A stretch of DNA of 64,000 nt from Forficula auricularia. Taxonomy: Eukaryota; Arthropoda; Insecta; Dermaptera; Forficulidae. Of the stretch, positions 1-11,482 are shown piece after piece. Where the stretch lies: NCBI GenBank assembly GCA_024734495.1, contig JALMQS010000828.1, positions 3,273,101 through 3,337,100 on the forward strand, read 5' to 3'. Made by a program: the position numbers and the translations under genes. The notes below the pieces were generated by a model that saw only the letters and a program-made list of their open reading frames with translations, searched no databases and was not told the origin of the DNA. Position 1 is the first letter of the stretch, and each line of letters opens with the position of its first letter.

Positions 1-119
1 AATATCATCACGTTAAACGTAATTTATTGACTATTATAACTTGCAGAGTTTTAAATTTAATATCAAATAACGTAACACATTTTCTTTTAAATCAATTGAA
101 GATTGATGTTCATCCCTAT

Positions 120-235
120 AGCTATGATTTAAGCAGCTGATGGAACTTGATACCCATTTAGATCTCAACCATTTTGTCGGCGAAGCCGTTGGTACCGAAC
201 TTGGCCCCTTTTTCACATTTATGTTTTTGGTCAGA
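120..235 (-). other. possible 3' coding remnant, unidentified
   Basis: A GC-richer patch in AT-rich DNA. On the minus strand one frame reads KCEKGAKFGTNGFADKMVEI and then a TAA stop at about 169-171. I do not recognise it. No clear splice acceptor precedes it, and other frames are also open over this short distance. It could be the last coding piece of a host exon, a relic, or chance. Confidence 0.2.
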
Positions 236-612
236 TAGAAATTAAATAAGTAAGTAGTTATTTAATGACTTTCAAATATCTCAGTATTTGAAACTAAATA
301 TGGTTTAAATTAAAATGGTGAAAGAGTTGCGTATTTTAATTCACTTCAAGCAGTGGCAGAGTAAGCAATGAATGACTTCTAAGCCTAATCTCGTTTTAAA
401 GTCCATCATCTTTCTGTTGTTAATTTTAGAAATAACAAAATAAAGAAAAATGAAAATGTTTTGAAAATGATGTGCAAACTCAAATATTATATTATATTAT
501 TAGTTTTGGACTGTCAATTTATTTGTCTAAAAGCATAAGTAGCTATACTAAAAATAGAAAAAGCCACGAAAAGGCAAAATGACATTCAATCTAAAGAGCT
601 ATTCTGGCGGGA

Positions 613-686
613 TCATCCGTAGGCTAGTTGGCAAGCCGCTCTTCGCGTAAAGAAGAAAGGCACGGGCTCGAATCCCGTCGGATGCT
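613..686 (+). tRNA. tRNA-like sequence, possibly a pseudogene
   Basis: 74 nt fold as a cloverleaf. The acceptor strands TCATCCG and CGGATGC pair at six of seven positions, with a mismatch at the first. The D arm is GGCT-AGTTGGCA-AGCC. The T arm is ACGGG-CTCGAAT-CCCGT and serves as a B box (GGGCTCGAATCC). The anticodon arm is less regular: TCTTC-GCGTAAA-GAAGA gives a 7-base loop with GTA in the anticodon place, but position 33 is C instead of the near-universal T and an extra base sits before the stem. No CCA is expected in a eukaryotic gene. The irregular loop argues for a pseudogene or SINE head rather than a working tRNA-Tyr. Confidence 0.45.
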
Positions 687-1002
687 CAATTCATTTTTCC
701 TTTTCAAAAAATAATAAAATGATTTTCTAATATGTAGAATTAACATAAGAAATTATTGATTACATTATTTAACTTTCGCGGCTCAAATTGCTTTATCAAT
801 TTATATTTATTTTTGGTTAAAAAATGCAGAAAAAATATTCTCACTCTTTGTCATAAGAACAAGGATAAATAAATAAATAAAGAATTTATTAAATTTATTT
901 ATTTTTTATTTAAATAATTGGCTTCAGAATAGAGATTATTATTTATTTTAATAATCACTAATAGTTTATTATAAATATTATATCTATAAATCTATATATA
1001 TA

Positions 1003-1149
1003 CCGGGTGTGTTTTTTATCTCGAGACAGTCTTATAACTCAAAAACAGTGCATTATATGGAAAAAACTTTTATTTGAAACTTTTTTCCATATAATGCACT
1101 GTTTTTGAGTTATAAGATAAGACTGTCTCAAGATAAAAAACACACCCGG
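1003..1149. mobile_element. 147-bp palindromic MITE, TIR CCGGGTGTG
   Basis: Almost the whole element is a hairpin: arms of about 65 bp (from CCGGGTGTGTTTTTTATCTC inward to the run ending TATGGAAAAAA) face each other across a spacer of about 15 bp. TA flanks both ends inside longer TATATA runs, as expected for Tc1/mariner-type MITEs. It has no coding capacity. The arms are nearly identical, so it is probably young. Confidence 0.85.
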
Positions 1150-1164
1150 TATATATATATTTGA

Positions 1165-1505
1165 TGTGGTCATCTTAAGAGCTTACCATACACACTTGCC
1201 TTCTCCTCCTAAGTGCCCTAAATAGTAACTGTTCAAAATTTGGTCCAAATAATGCATTGAAGACCATCAGAACACAAATTTCAAAAATATTTCGAAAAGA
1301 AGAAAAATTGTTTATGTGAATGGGCCAAATATTTTTTGAAATTTGTGTTCTAATGGTCTTCACTGGTAACGAAGCTATCAAGAAAATTTAGACGAATGTT
1401 TGACATGACTATTTGAAGCCCTGAAGAAGTCGGCAAAGTCGACGAAACGTTGGTGGATAAATAAAAAAGTCACACATAAAAACTTGTCCTTATTTTCCTA
1501 ATATA
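1165..1505 (+). mobile_element. foldback element with CTGAAGA..CGAAACGTTGG motif
   Basis: Contains an inverted repeat at about 1258-1365 (AAATTTCAAAAA.. facing ..TTTTTGAAATTT with AATGGTCTTC) and then the motif at 1421-1450, followed by GGATAAATAAAAAAGTCACAC. The same right end recurs at 63440-63606, so this is a partial copy of the element at 63072-63606. The left end here is not clear. Confidence 0.55.
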
Positions 1506-2220
1506 AACTTTCAAATTAATACAAATTATGGAAGGAAATAATAATAACAAAATATTAGCCATTTTTTAGATATTTTGAAAATACGAAGCAACAAAATCAA
1601 TTTTGTACTTAAACACGATTACAAAAAGTAAAAAATTACATTCTTTAACTCAGTATTTCGTTTCGCTCTCTGAAGGCCTATTCGTCCAGCTTCTGTTAAA
1701 AGTTGGCTGGATGTCCCCAAAGATTTAGGTTCAAAATAGTTGACGGATTGTGGCAATTTTTCCCTTCATGTTGGTAAGCTGTCGTCAGTCATAGTTAACT
1801 GACAGTTTGACCGGAGATGTACAAATTGGCTATAATTCACTTATTGTGAAATATAAATCTAAACTTATGAGCTGTTGAACTCCAAAGTGGTAAATAAAAT
1901 GTAAAGCTTTTTTTATAGTAATTATTCTAATTAAACAAGCAGAGAGGCGAGAAGGGGCGTTTCTCAGAGGAAAGTCTATTCCAATTTAATGTTAAATTTA
2001 TAGAAACAGCCACACTAGTGTTGCATTTAGTTGACTATTAGGGAAGTTTGCGAAATGCTTAAAGTTTCTCTCTCAATTAATTTATATTCATCATTATTTA
2101 TAAAGATATTAATTTTTAACAACATTACCTATAGATTAGTTATGTCCAACGATTAAATTATTAAAGTTGTTATAGGGAATTAAGGACAATATATTTTTTA
2201 TGCAGATAATTTATATGTTA
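1506..2220. other. unassigned AT-rich sequence
   Basis: No open frame of note, no TIRs and no RNA gene recognised. A short GC-richer patch lies near 1660-1760. Confidence 0.3.
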
Positions 2221-2221
2221 T

Positions 2222-2970
2222 TGCCACTTATATTTAATAAAATTATTTATAATCATGTAGGGAAGGGGGTTAGTTTTTGCATTTTTAGACTCCTGGGAGC
2301 CCACTGATTATGTATACAAAATTTGGTTGAGTTTGGTAAATGGCCAAGATTTTCATTTCCCCCTCCACATTTTGGGCGGTTAGTTTTTGCATTTTTAGAC
2401 TTCTGGGAGTCCACTGATTATGTATCCAAAATTTGGTTGAGTTTGGTAGAAGATTTTCATTTTTTGACCCTACACCCTCCTCTCCCCATTTTGGGCGGTT
2501 AGTTTTTGCATTTTTAGACTTCTGGGGGTCCACTGATTATGTATACAAAATTTGGTTGAGTTTGCTAAAATGGCCTAGATTTTTAATTTTTAACCCCCCT
2601 CCACTCCCCTTAATTTAGGGTCGATAGGCACCAAAATCTAATCAGCTCTTAATCTCGATGGACCAAAACTCGATATTCATACTAGTTTTTGAGCTAACTC
2701 TCCCACAAAAATTTGGTAACGCCCAGACTAACAGACAGACTAACCAACTAACAAACATTTTGAAAAAACGATTGTTATCTCGAAAAATATAATTTTTTCA
2801 ATGTTTACTTATTAGAGTTTTTTTTGTAGATCGAAATGCCATGGTTTCGCTCAATTTTTTTAATGAAAATAGTTTCAGCCGTTTTTGAGATATTTCGAAA
2901 AAAAAGAAGGAAAAAAAACACTTTTTCATGCACGATTACAATACTTGACCATACCCTGTATGGTAAAGTA
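2222..2970. mobile_element. copy of the CAGGGTATGGTCAAG half-element
   Basis: Shares its body with 13171-14408, 57698-58290 and 61181-61788: repeated units with TTAGTTTTTGCATTTTTAGA and ATGTATACAAAATTTGGTTG (three tandem units of about 120 bp at 2270-2610), then a stretch with short GACAGACTAAC repeats, then GCACGATTACAATACTTGACCATACCCTG at the right end. The left terminus with AGCTGACGTG is missing, so this copy is truncated. No coding capacity. Confidence 0.7.
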
Positions 2971-3244
2971 AAAAAATGTAATAGTTATTGAATCATATTA
3001 TAAGAACAGGCTTTATATGAATGACCTTTTGTTAATTGAATTTTTGTTCTTAGAATTTCGATCATTTCTAAAATTAATATTTTTTATAAATTCCCCTCTT
3101 TATCTAAAATTTTGGAATTGGAAAAGTCAAAATTATGTCTCAAGTTAGTTGAATGGCTATAGGTATAAGTACATTCGGAATTTTTTGTTCTAATCAAATA
3201 TTTATTTTCGAAAATTCTTGATTTTAAATACCGTTTTGTCGGAG

Positions 3245-3400
3245 AGATGAACCGCGACCTAATATTGTGTACACCTACTTCTAATTTCATTTCCAAATAG
3301 AAGACAATAGATGAAGGGGCATTATCTAATAAATTCCAAAATAATTCCACCTAATTCCAAAGAAATGTACACCTAATTCCATTCGCAGTTCACCCCTTGT
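3245..3400. mobile_element. degraded copy of the GGGGTGAACCTCGA MITE
   Basis: Matches 5933-6098 along its length, including the segment TAGAAGACAATAGATGAAGG and the terminal GTTCACCCC. The left terminus is decayed (GATGAACCGCGACC). Confidence 0.65.
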
Positions 3401-4413
3401 TTTTGTCTTTACTATATATGGTCTGTCACAATATAAGCAATCAATTTCGTAAACTAAATTATTTTGATTTTTGAGATGATCTCTCTTTTTTTAATTTTGA
3501 AAAAAGAAATGAGTGAGAATTGGTTGGTTTAAAAGTGGCATGAATAATTAGGAACTAATAAAATTTATTATTATTTTATTATTAAAAATAAAATATTTTT
3601 TTTTTATTTAATTAAATTAATATTTTTACTTCTTGTTGAACTTGTATTTTTTTATTTTTCGTGATACGTTTTTAAATAGTTGGGGTTAGTTGTTATTGGG
3701 AGTGGTATGTGGGGGTGTATTAATGTTCAAAAAAGAGATTAAAACCGAATTGAACAGAAAGACAGATGTTCGACAATCAATACAGGGATCGGAGAAAAAA
3801 TTAAACAGAAGTGACAAACAAAAAACATATAGGGGTTTTAGATTTCAATTATAAAAATATTTCTCTCAATATTTTTTTTTAGAAAGGATATCGTAACTAG
3901 AGACAAAGGGTGGATGGAGAAAGGACACGTTTTTGAATTCATTAGCAAACTCAATTAATTGTGAATTGCCGCAAGAGAAAAAAGTTTATTATTCCATTGC
4001 CAACTTTACTGTGTATTACGTAAATTAAGTGGCAAATGGAGTCTCGGCCTTTTGCTAAGTCCACCCTAAAGACATGACATGTAGTTTACAGAAAATCTTC
4101 TGAAGAGAAGAAATAAACTGATGTATCCATCACACGACTTTAACTTTTTTGAAATCATCCTTCCAAGTTTTTCCCTTCAAATTAGTCCAATAGAAAGAAA
4201 AAAGTAAAGAGGTACTTCATTTGGATCAATTCGAGATCTAAGACCTAGTTGTATTCCTTCTAGCCGATACCAAGTTTAAAGATGAGATTTCATTGCACCT
4301 GTGAGTTACCATACTGAGATATAGGCGTTAATTTATTATAAATGAAAAGAGGAATTTTATAAAATAAAACTAACTCCCAACCTTTAATATATAATTTATT
4401 TGTATTGAAAATA
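3400..4413. other. unassigned AT-rich sequence
   Basis: No gene, RNA or element ends recognised. Confidence 0.3.
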
Positions 4414-4421
4414 CTATATAC

Positions 4422-5676
4422 CAGGGGTGGCCACTAACCTTAACAATAAATTTATATATCATTGAGAATTGTTTCGACCGCGCTTATTTGAAAAAGATAT
4501 TTTATCACGAGACTACTGCGGATTATGCTAATGAAGTCTGTGGAATCTTAAGTCTGGACCAAGAGAGAAAAAAAGATGTGATCCACTTAGCTACAATCCA
4601 ACGTCATTTTGCGTATAGCCCGCTAGACGTTCAAATATTATTTTCACTCAATATTTGACAAAAATTCCCTACAGTTGATTCGTGATCGAATCAAATGTAG
4701 AAAACATTCGACTAACCTTAACTTTGGGAGCCGCAAATTTATAAAACTGTTTCAAAGCGAGCAAGATTGTTTGGAGATTAATTAATGTTTTATTAACAAA
4801 AAGACACATTTTTTTTTATTTTATAAAATATAAATGAAGTAACATATATTTTTTGCTCTACTTACTTATGATATTACAAATTACAAATTAATTTAATTTT
4901 TTTATTATTATTTTTTAAATTTAATTATTATACAGGGTGTGGCATAACACATTTTGAAGACATATAAAAAATGAAAAAATTTAACTAGAAAAAAACTAAA
5001 TATATTTTTGAAAAGAAAATAAATGAAATTTTTTTAAAATGTATTTTAAACATTATCAGACAAAAGGGGGGGGGGGCGGTCAAAAAAATTCTAGCCCTTT
5101 TGACCAAACTCAACCAAATTTTTTATACATATTCTGTGTCTCCACAGAAGGCTAGAAATGCAAAAACTAACCAAATTTTGTATACATAGTATGGTCGAAA
5201 GGGCTAGAATTTTCATTTTTGACCCTCCACCCATTTTAGATGCTTAGTTTTTGCATTTCTAGCTCTCTGGAGGTCTACAGAATATGTATACAAAATTTGG
5301 TTGATTTTGGTCGAAAGGGCTAGAATATTTAACCCTCCCCCCATTTTGGGTGGTTAGTTTTTACATTTCTAGCCTTTTTGGGGCCCACAGAATATCTATA
5401 CGAAATTTGGTTGAGTTTGGTCGATAGTGCTAGAATTTTCATTTTTGACCCCCCCCCCCCCCCTCTTTTGTCTGATAATGTTTAAAATACATTAAAAAAA
5501 TATTATTATATGTTCTTTTAAAAAATATATTTAGTTTTTTTCTAGTTAAATTTTTTTATACATCTTCAAAATGTGGTAGTCTTTATACCCCTCTCTGTAC
5601 TTTTTAAAATCTAAGAGGGTTCAAGAGCCGTACGAGATTGACTGAAGGGTCGCGAGCCACGTTATGGCCACCTCTG
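4422..5676. mobile_element. hAT-type element, TSD CTATATAC, with nested MITE
   Basis: The left end CAGGGGTGGCCACTAACC and the right end (reverse strand CAGAGGTGGCCATAACGTGG) are imperfect TIRs of hAT style. A perfect 8-bp duplication CTATATAC lies at 4414-4421 and 5677-5684. No transposase frame is left, so it is non-autonomous. A TA-type MITE occupies 4933-5597, leaving about 590 bp of the host element. Confidence 0.85.
4933..5597. mobile_element. G/C-tract MITE, TIR CAGGGTGTGG, TA target
   Basis: The ends are CAGGGTGTGGCATAA and, on the reverse strand, CAGAGAGGGGTATAAAG, flanked by TA at 4931-4932 and 5598-5599. Subterminal arms (ACATTTTGAAGA, AAAATATATTTAGTTT, TTTAAACATTATCAGACAAAAG) face each other. 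A run of G near 5067 faces a run of C near 5448. Internal units carry ATGTATACAAAATTTGGTTG. Nested inside the hAT element and therefore younger than it. Confidence 0.8.
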
Positions 5677-5932
5677 CTATATACGATTTGATAAGCACCC
5701 CGATTTTGAAAAAACATCGTTTGTCTTTTTCGTGACAGACCTGATCAATTCCTTTCTTTAATTTCTATCGGAATAAAATATTTACATTTTGAAGAACTTT
5801 TGATACTTGCTTAATAAGTATCTCGATTTAAAAAAATCTTTAAACCGTTTTTGAGTAATTTGTAAAAAATCAAAAGAGACTAAGAATAAAACGGTACTTC
5901 CGGTTCTTGTCAAATATATTTGCTACACGCCT

Positions 5933-6098
5933 GAGGGGTGAACCTCGACCTAATCTCGTGTACACCTACTTCCTCTTCCACTTTCATTTCCAAGTAGAAG
6001 ACAATAGATGAAGGGGGGCATATTCTAATGAATTCCAAAATAATTCCACATAATTCCAAAGACGGTATACACTTAATTCCAATCGAGGTTCACCCCTC
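5933..6098. mobile_element. 166-bp MITE, TIR GAGGGGTGAACCTCGA
   Basis: The left end GAGGGGTGAACCTCGACC matches the reverse strand of the right end AATCGAGGTTCACCCCTC over about 16 bp. A second, older copy lies at 3245-3400. No coding capacity. The target duplication is not clear. Confidence 0.7.
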
Positions 6099-6469
6099 TG
6101 ACAGGCCTAATCAACTCTCTTTTACCTTAATTTTAAAACGAAAAAATTTTACTCGTTGAAGAATTCATGATTCTTGATAAAAAAAACAGCCACTTTTGAG
6201 AAAAATGCAAAAATCAAAAATAACCAAAATCTTTCAAGAGGTACCTACTTCTTGGTTGTCTGATTTAAACGAAAAGCTTGATGTTCTCTTTCTATTCTAT
6301 ATCTAGTTTCAAATTTTGTTGCTTTGTGACTTACAAAATAGGTTTATCAAAGATGTTATTAGACTAGTTTGATTATAAGTCAATAGGGCTGCCACTTCCT
6401 CGGGAATTGAATCTATGTGGTTAAATCTCTGAGTCTTTGAGATGAATCACCTCTGCCATTCAAAATTAG

Positions 6470-7496
6470 CTACTTAATTTCAGTCAAAGATATACACATA
6501 GTCATTGGGACACTGGAAAAGAAACCCGAGAGTTCTAGAATCATAAATATTATTAAAGATCTCACTAGAAACAAACAGAAAACAAGAACAAGAAGAAAAA
6601 GAAGAAGAAATATCTCAAAACAAATAATAAAACTAGACTCATGATCTATCAATCCCTCACTGAAGAGATATCTGTTAACATGGGCATCCGTCAAGGTGAT
6701 ATTCTAAGCCCATTCCTATTCAATACCATAATGGATGAAATTATATCAAATGTAGTAGTCCTTAAAACCGGTTATAGAATGGGAATTAGCCTGTTTAATC
6801 TAATATGTTACGCCGACGACGCAGTAATCATTTCAGAGAGCGAAAAAGACCTCCAACAAATGATCAACGAATTCCAAGCCAAAGCTAAGGAATTTAACTT
6901 AGAAATATCGATTCCTAAAACCAAATCCATGGCAATATGTAGAAGACCCACCAGATGCAAAGTTGTGATAAACGACACAAGAATCGAACAAGTCTCGAAA
7001 TTCAATTATCTAGGAGCCGAGGTGAGCAGCGGAAATATATACGGCGAGGTGCAGGCCCAAGTGATGAAGGCAGCAAATGTCTCGGGATGTCTTCGAGACA
7101 TAGTGTGGAACAATAAATATATGTCCAACGACTGTAAGATCCGCATATATAAAATCTGCATACGACCCATCTTAACCTACGCCGTAGAAACAAGAGCAGG
7201 AACCACCAAAACCAAAAACCGACTGCAAGTAGCCGAAATGAAAGTCATGAGATCAATATCTCAGGACTCAGTATAAGAGATAAAGTTCGAAATGAAAACA
7301 TCCGAAATCAATGTGGAATCATCGATCTATTAAAGTGGTCAAAAGGAAGATGCCGAGAAAGGAAGAGGCTCGCCAAACAAGCCCTACTGTCCAAACCAAC
7401 CACAAAGAGACCTCTTGGAAGACCTCCAAAAAGATGGATTGACAGTTGGCAAGACTCCGGGGACGACTCTGGAAATTAACAGGAGAAATCCTAAAT

Positions 7497-7527
<31 letters not shown>

Positions 7528-7545
7528 AAATTATTACTGAAAAAT
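6470..7545 (+). pseudogene. LINE reverse transcriptase fragment, GAA-tailed
   Basis: The 3' half of a non-LTR reverse transcriptase. The frame 6641-7276 carries the RT signature VNMGIRQGDILSPFLFNTIM, then the catalytic box NLICYADDAVIIS, then KFNYLGAEVSSG in the thumb region. The frame breaks near 7255. The expected downstream sequence continues in another frame (SIRDKVRNENIR, later TKRPLGRPPKRWID), so at least one indel has occurred. Further stops follow. The element ends in a GAA array at about 7497-7528. RTs of this type copy the element mRNA at the nicked target. The 5' part with the endonuclease is absent, as is usual for 5'-truncated insertions. RTE-like affiliation is likely but not certain. 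Confidence 0.85.
7497..7528 (+). repeat. (GAA)n tail
   Basis: About ten GAA units at the LINE 3' end. Similar tails end the LINE piece at 32712 and the SINE at 60625, both on the minus strand. Confidence 0.9.
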
Positions 7546-7549
7546 ATAT

Positions 7550-8620
7550 GATATCTAGGAAAATGTAGAATGGATAAGATGTTTTTAACGATAATGCAAT
7601 GTAGAATGGGTTTTCTCTAGTATTAGACGAGAATCAATGGTTATTTTTTATTTTAATTCGTTTCTTCCATGTCTTCAGAAATGCTGATGTATTGTAATTA
7701 AAATTTATTAGTGACTGCAAAAGATTTATTAATGATTACAAAAATTCTCTTAACTAAAGTTGTATTATCTAGATCCAAAAATGTCATATAAATAATAATA
7801 ATAAATAATGTTATTTTCATATTAAGCAATTTGAACATGAATTCATCTCTAATAACAAAAATGTTTTATAGGATTATAAGTGTTGAACATGGTGAAAGAT
7901 TAAATGAAACTTTCCTTAAGCAAAGATTATGTTTTATTTAAGAGTCCTATTACTCAATAATTTATTTTATTAGATTAATATCTAATAATAAAAACATAAT
8001 TGATAGTGATCAATCTCACAATTTCTTTAGAACAAAAAGAGCAAAATATGTCAATATTTTTTCTTCCATAATGTCGACCGTTGTAAAGTGGATAAAGGGG
8101 AACTAAAAACATTGTTGGGAACTTCGATAAAAAGATATTTGACGGCGTAATAAATTAATAAATCCCAAAAGGGTTATGTATATAAATCAAAGGCAGCCTC
8201 AAGCCCAACCCCCTCCGGAGGCTGGGAGATCGCCTCTCGAGGGAATAACCTCCTCACTCTGTGGTTTCCACATTTGAACTTTATTTAGGGTTGAAAAAGA
8301 AATTAAAGCTCAGGCTGCTTTTGTTCTTTTTATTAAAGCACCTGAACAAAAAGTTGATTAAAGACGTTATCCTAGTTTAATTTAATACACTTAGAATTCA
8401 GTTATTTTTTAAAGCGTCAGAGCCTCTGAGGATTAAGTGGGATTATGCCGAGTTAAGCATTAAAGGAGCCTCACTTCAATCTCACCTCATACTTTGGAAA
8501 AACTTGGATTCAAATTCAGGAATTGGGATGGATGATATGATTAGACAAGATTAAAGAATCTAAAGTAACCATTTTTGAAAAAATATTTTTTAAAAAAGAC
8601 GATTTTTTAAAAATATTTTA
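7550..8620. other. unassigned; short GC-rich island
   Basis: Mostly AT-rich. A GC-richer island with CCCCCTCCGGAGGCTGGG lies at about 8190-8260. No gene recognised. The piece 7560-7690 resembles parts of the repeat at 38880-39130. Confidence 0.3.
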
Positions 8621-8624
8621 GACA

Positions 8625-8830
8625 TTTTTAAACACAATAAGAAAAAAACTGTATCGGATCGTTGCTAAAAAGTCAATTAAAATATTAATATGTTTATTCA
8701 TTTATTATTAATCAGATATAACTGGCTATTTGCAGTCCATGTTGAGTTAAATTAAAAAATAGCTATCGATTCTCTACTTCTAATACTTGAGGAATAACCA
8801 TTCTACATTGGATTTTTGACGTTTCGATTA
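8625..8830 (-). repeat. dispersed repeat, second copy at 38915-39195
   Basis: In opposite orientation to 38915-39195. Shared blocks include GATCCGATACAGTTT-like, ATTAATATGTTTATTC, AGATATAACTGGCTATTTGCA-like, GAATCGATAG and GAATAACAATTCTACAT-like. No ends or coding capacity seen. Confidence 0.55.
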
Positions 8831-8967
8831 CACAACTCTACAAAAAAAGTTTTTTCCTTGTCCTAAAGTTTATTTCATGATTTTTCTATTCATTGTGCAC
8901 CAAAATAAAGGAAAAGTACCTATATTCCGTATAAAGTTTGCTTTTGTAGTGGTTATAATAATAATAA

Positions 8968-9358
8968 ACAACGAAAAAGGCCATTTTGACCTATTTTCGA
9001 GTCCCATTAGATATTAAACAGCAATATTTGAAATCAAAATATTTTGTTGACGTAATTGAAAGCAGCTTCCTCTTTGATTTTCAAATTAGCACTTGTTTGT
9101 GACTCAATGAGAACTCGAGTTATAACTAAAAAATTAAGACCATATGTTTTTATAAATGTTTATTATCCTTTATAATCACGTAGTTTTAGTTTTTTAGTTA
9201 TAGCTCGAGTTCTAATTGAGCTAAAAACAAGGCGTAATTTGAAAATCAAAGAGGAAGCTGTTTTCTATTTCTTCAACAAAATATTGTGATCTCAAATATT
9301 GCTGTTTAATATCTAATGGAACTCGAAAATATGTCAAAATGGCCTTTTTCGTCGTTTT
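8968..9358. repeat. long inverted repeat (foldback)
   Basis: Arms of about 170 bp: 8968-9135 (GAAAAAGGCCATTTTGACCT inward) faces 9185-9358 (ending AAAATGGCCTTTTTC) across a spacer of about 50 bp. No coding capacity. Confidence 0.8.
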
Positions 9359-9510
9359 GACCGATAATATCTCCAAAACAAGAGCTAATCGGTAATTTTT
9401 ATGGTGATTTTTGAATTCACCAGGTGGAAATACATAAGAATCAGCTATTTTTGAGCCTGAGACATTTTTATTATTGGGCAATGTTATCATTACTCTATCC
9501 TCGGCTAATA

Positions 9511-10005
9511 CAGGGTGGAGTATAAAGATCTACCACATTTTGAAGAGGCATAAAAATGAAAAAAATATCTAGAAAAAAATATAATGAATATATTTTTGAA
9601 AAGAACATAAAATAAATTTTATATCAGACAAAAAATAAGGGGGGGGGGGGTCAAATATGAAAATTTTAGCCCTTTCGACCAAACTCGACCAAATTTTCTA
9701 TACACGGAACCCCAGAAGGCTAGAAATGCAAAAACTAACCACCCAAAATGAGAGGAAGGGGTTCAAAAATGAAAATTCTACTGGGGGTCCACAGAATATG
9801 TATACAAAATTTGGTTGAGTTTGATCGAAAGGGCTAAAATTTTGATTTTTGACCCCCCCCCCCCTTTTTTTTGTCCGATAATTTTTAAAACACATTAAAA
9901 AAAAATATTTATGTTCTTTTCAAAAATATATTCAGTTTTTTCTAGTAAACTTTTTTCGTTTTTTATACCTTTTCGAAATGTGGTAGATCTTTATGCCTCA
10001 ACCTG
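9511..10005. mobile_element. second copy of the G/C-tract MITE
   Basis: The left end CAGGGTGGAGTATAAAGATC and the reverse strand of the right end CAGGTTGAGGCATAAAGATC are TIRs. Subterminal CTACCACATTTTGAAGAGG matches both arms. A G run near 9640 faces a C run near 9853. Flanks are TA and CA, so one target copy has mutated. Confidence 0.8.
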
Positions 10006-10715
10006 CATTAGAGTGGGTTAATTGAAAGTCATTTGGAGTGTATTATCCACATCAGATTATTATTGTTTTAAAGGCCAATAATAAATAGAATTGTATTTTT
10101 GTTTGATCTAAATCTGAATTGAAAGTAAATGAAATGTCAGTCAATATTGCTATATATATATATATAGTATATTATTAATCCAGAAAGCAATTATTTTTCG
10201 GATCCCCATGGACAGCTTGTGTTTTAAATGATAATTCTCTATCTAAAGTATAGGTGGATTGTCTGGAATTGATGGGAATGAAAGGAGTAAATCCCACATC
10301 AAAAGAGATCTAATCCCCTTAGGATTTAAAAAAAACACTTAACGCCTTCATTTTTTTATCTGTCTTCTCTCTCTTCAGCGATTCTTATAGCCAAATTCTC
10401 TTCCATTCTTTTTCATCAACACCCAAAATATTTTAGACCATTGAACAATTCTTCTCCAGCTTACAAAACAATATTTTATTAAGGGTTATCAAACAAAATA
10501 AAAATGAAAGATATCGTATAATGGTAATAGAGAATTTGAAGCCGAAGACAAATTAACATCAGGAATCGTTTGTCTGTTCTGAGGGGACATCGGGGTCATA
10601 AAGATGAAGCAAATTCAGCTGGGGGTTTTCTATTTAATGAATGTTGATTCATTCATTGGTACGTACGGAACAGATGACAAGCAACTGCATGTAAGCTTGG
10701 CTTTTTTACAGAACC
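10006..10715. other. unassigned sequence
   Basis: No element ends recognised. A short TA array lies at 10150-10166. Confidence 0.3.
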
Positions 10716-10898
10716 AGACAATTTTTCACGCCCACTTGTTCTTACCATACGCAAGGCTCAAATTCGCCTCTGTCTCGAATATGGTTCGCATCCAAGTATT
10801 CTCTTGCCATTTTGAATGCAATTCAGATGCAGCTATCAGACTAATAGGAGATCCAGCATTAACTGAACCTGTCAACTCCCTGGGGCCATCGAAGAACC

Positions 10899-11482
10899 TA
10901 GGGCTTCGCACGAGACGAGACCGAGACAATACCGACTTAACAAAAACGAGACGATACTGAGACGATACCGCGAGAGTCTCGTTTCTAGTCTCGTAGTCTC
11001 GTGGTCTCGTAACCATTTTTTGTGTGGTTAAATAGAATATTGGATTGAATAAATTAAAATATATTTTTAAATTTATTGAAATAAAATTTTGTAAAATATT
11101 TGGTCAAGGACTCTCCGCGATCCACAATTTTTACAATTTTACAATGATAATCTATTTTTAAATCATATATATATTTTTAACAATTAGACTATTCAAAACA
11201 AAGGAAATTTAATGAAAAAACACGTGTTTTTAAAATATTTACTTTTAATAGAATAAAAGAGACCAAACGAGACCAAACGAGACCAAAAGAGACCAAAAGA
11301 TACCAAAAGATACCAAAGAGTCCAAACGAGACCAAACGAGACCCAACAGAGACCAACACGAGACCAAACGAGACTAGCCCTGACGAGACGAGACCGAGAC
11401 GATACTGTCTTTTTTGACAATTCACGAGACCGAGACAACATTTTCTCAAATCTCGTCCCGTCTTGTCTCGTCCGAAGCCCTA
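10899..11482. mobile_element. hAT-like element rich in GAGACC repeats
   Basis: The ends TAGGGCTTCGCACGAGACG and, on the reverse strand, TAGGGCTTCGGACGAGAC are TIRs. The flanks GAAGAACC (10891-10898) and GAAGAACA (11483-11490) are an 8-bp duplication with one mismatch. The interior is simple sequence: CGAGAC units near both ends and about a dozen GAGACCAAAC-type units at 11260-11375. Long open frames with Val, Ser, Phe, Gly and Leu on the minus strand are a by-product of the repeat and not genes. Confidence 0.8.
11261..11375 (+). repeat. GAGACCAAAC-type tandem array
   Basis: Ten- to eleven-base units with variants GAGACCAAAA and GATACCAAAA. Inside the hAT-like element. Confidence 0.9.

Noticed and set aside
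1421..1450. Calling the CTGAAGA..CGAAACG motif a working hammerhead ribozyme
   Set aside because: The core-like bases are present but there is an extra base, no stem III and no cleavage site; reported only as a hypothesis.
6470..6694. Minus-strand frame that looks like a membrane protein
   Set aside because: The hydrophobic run comes from AGAAGAAAA-rich sequence on the plus strand upstream of the LINE RT.
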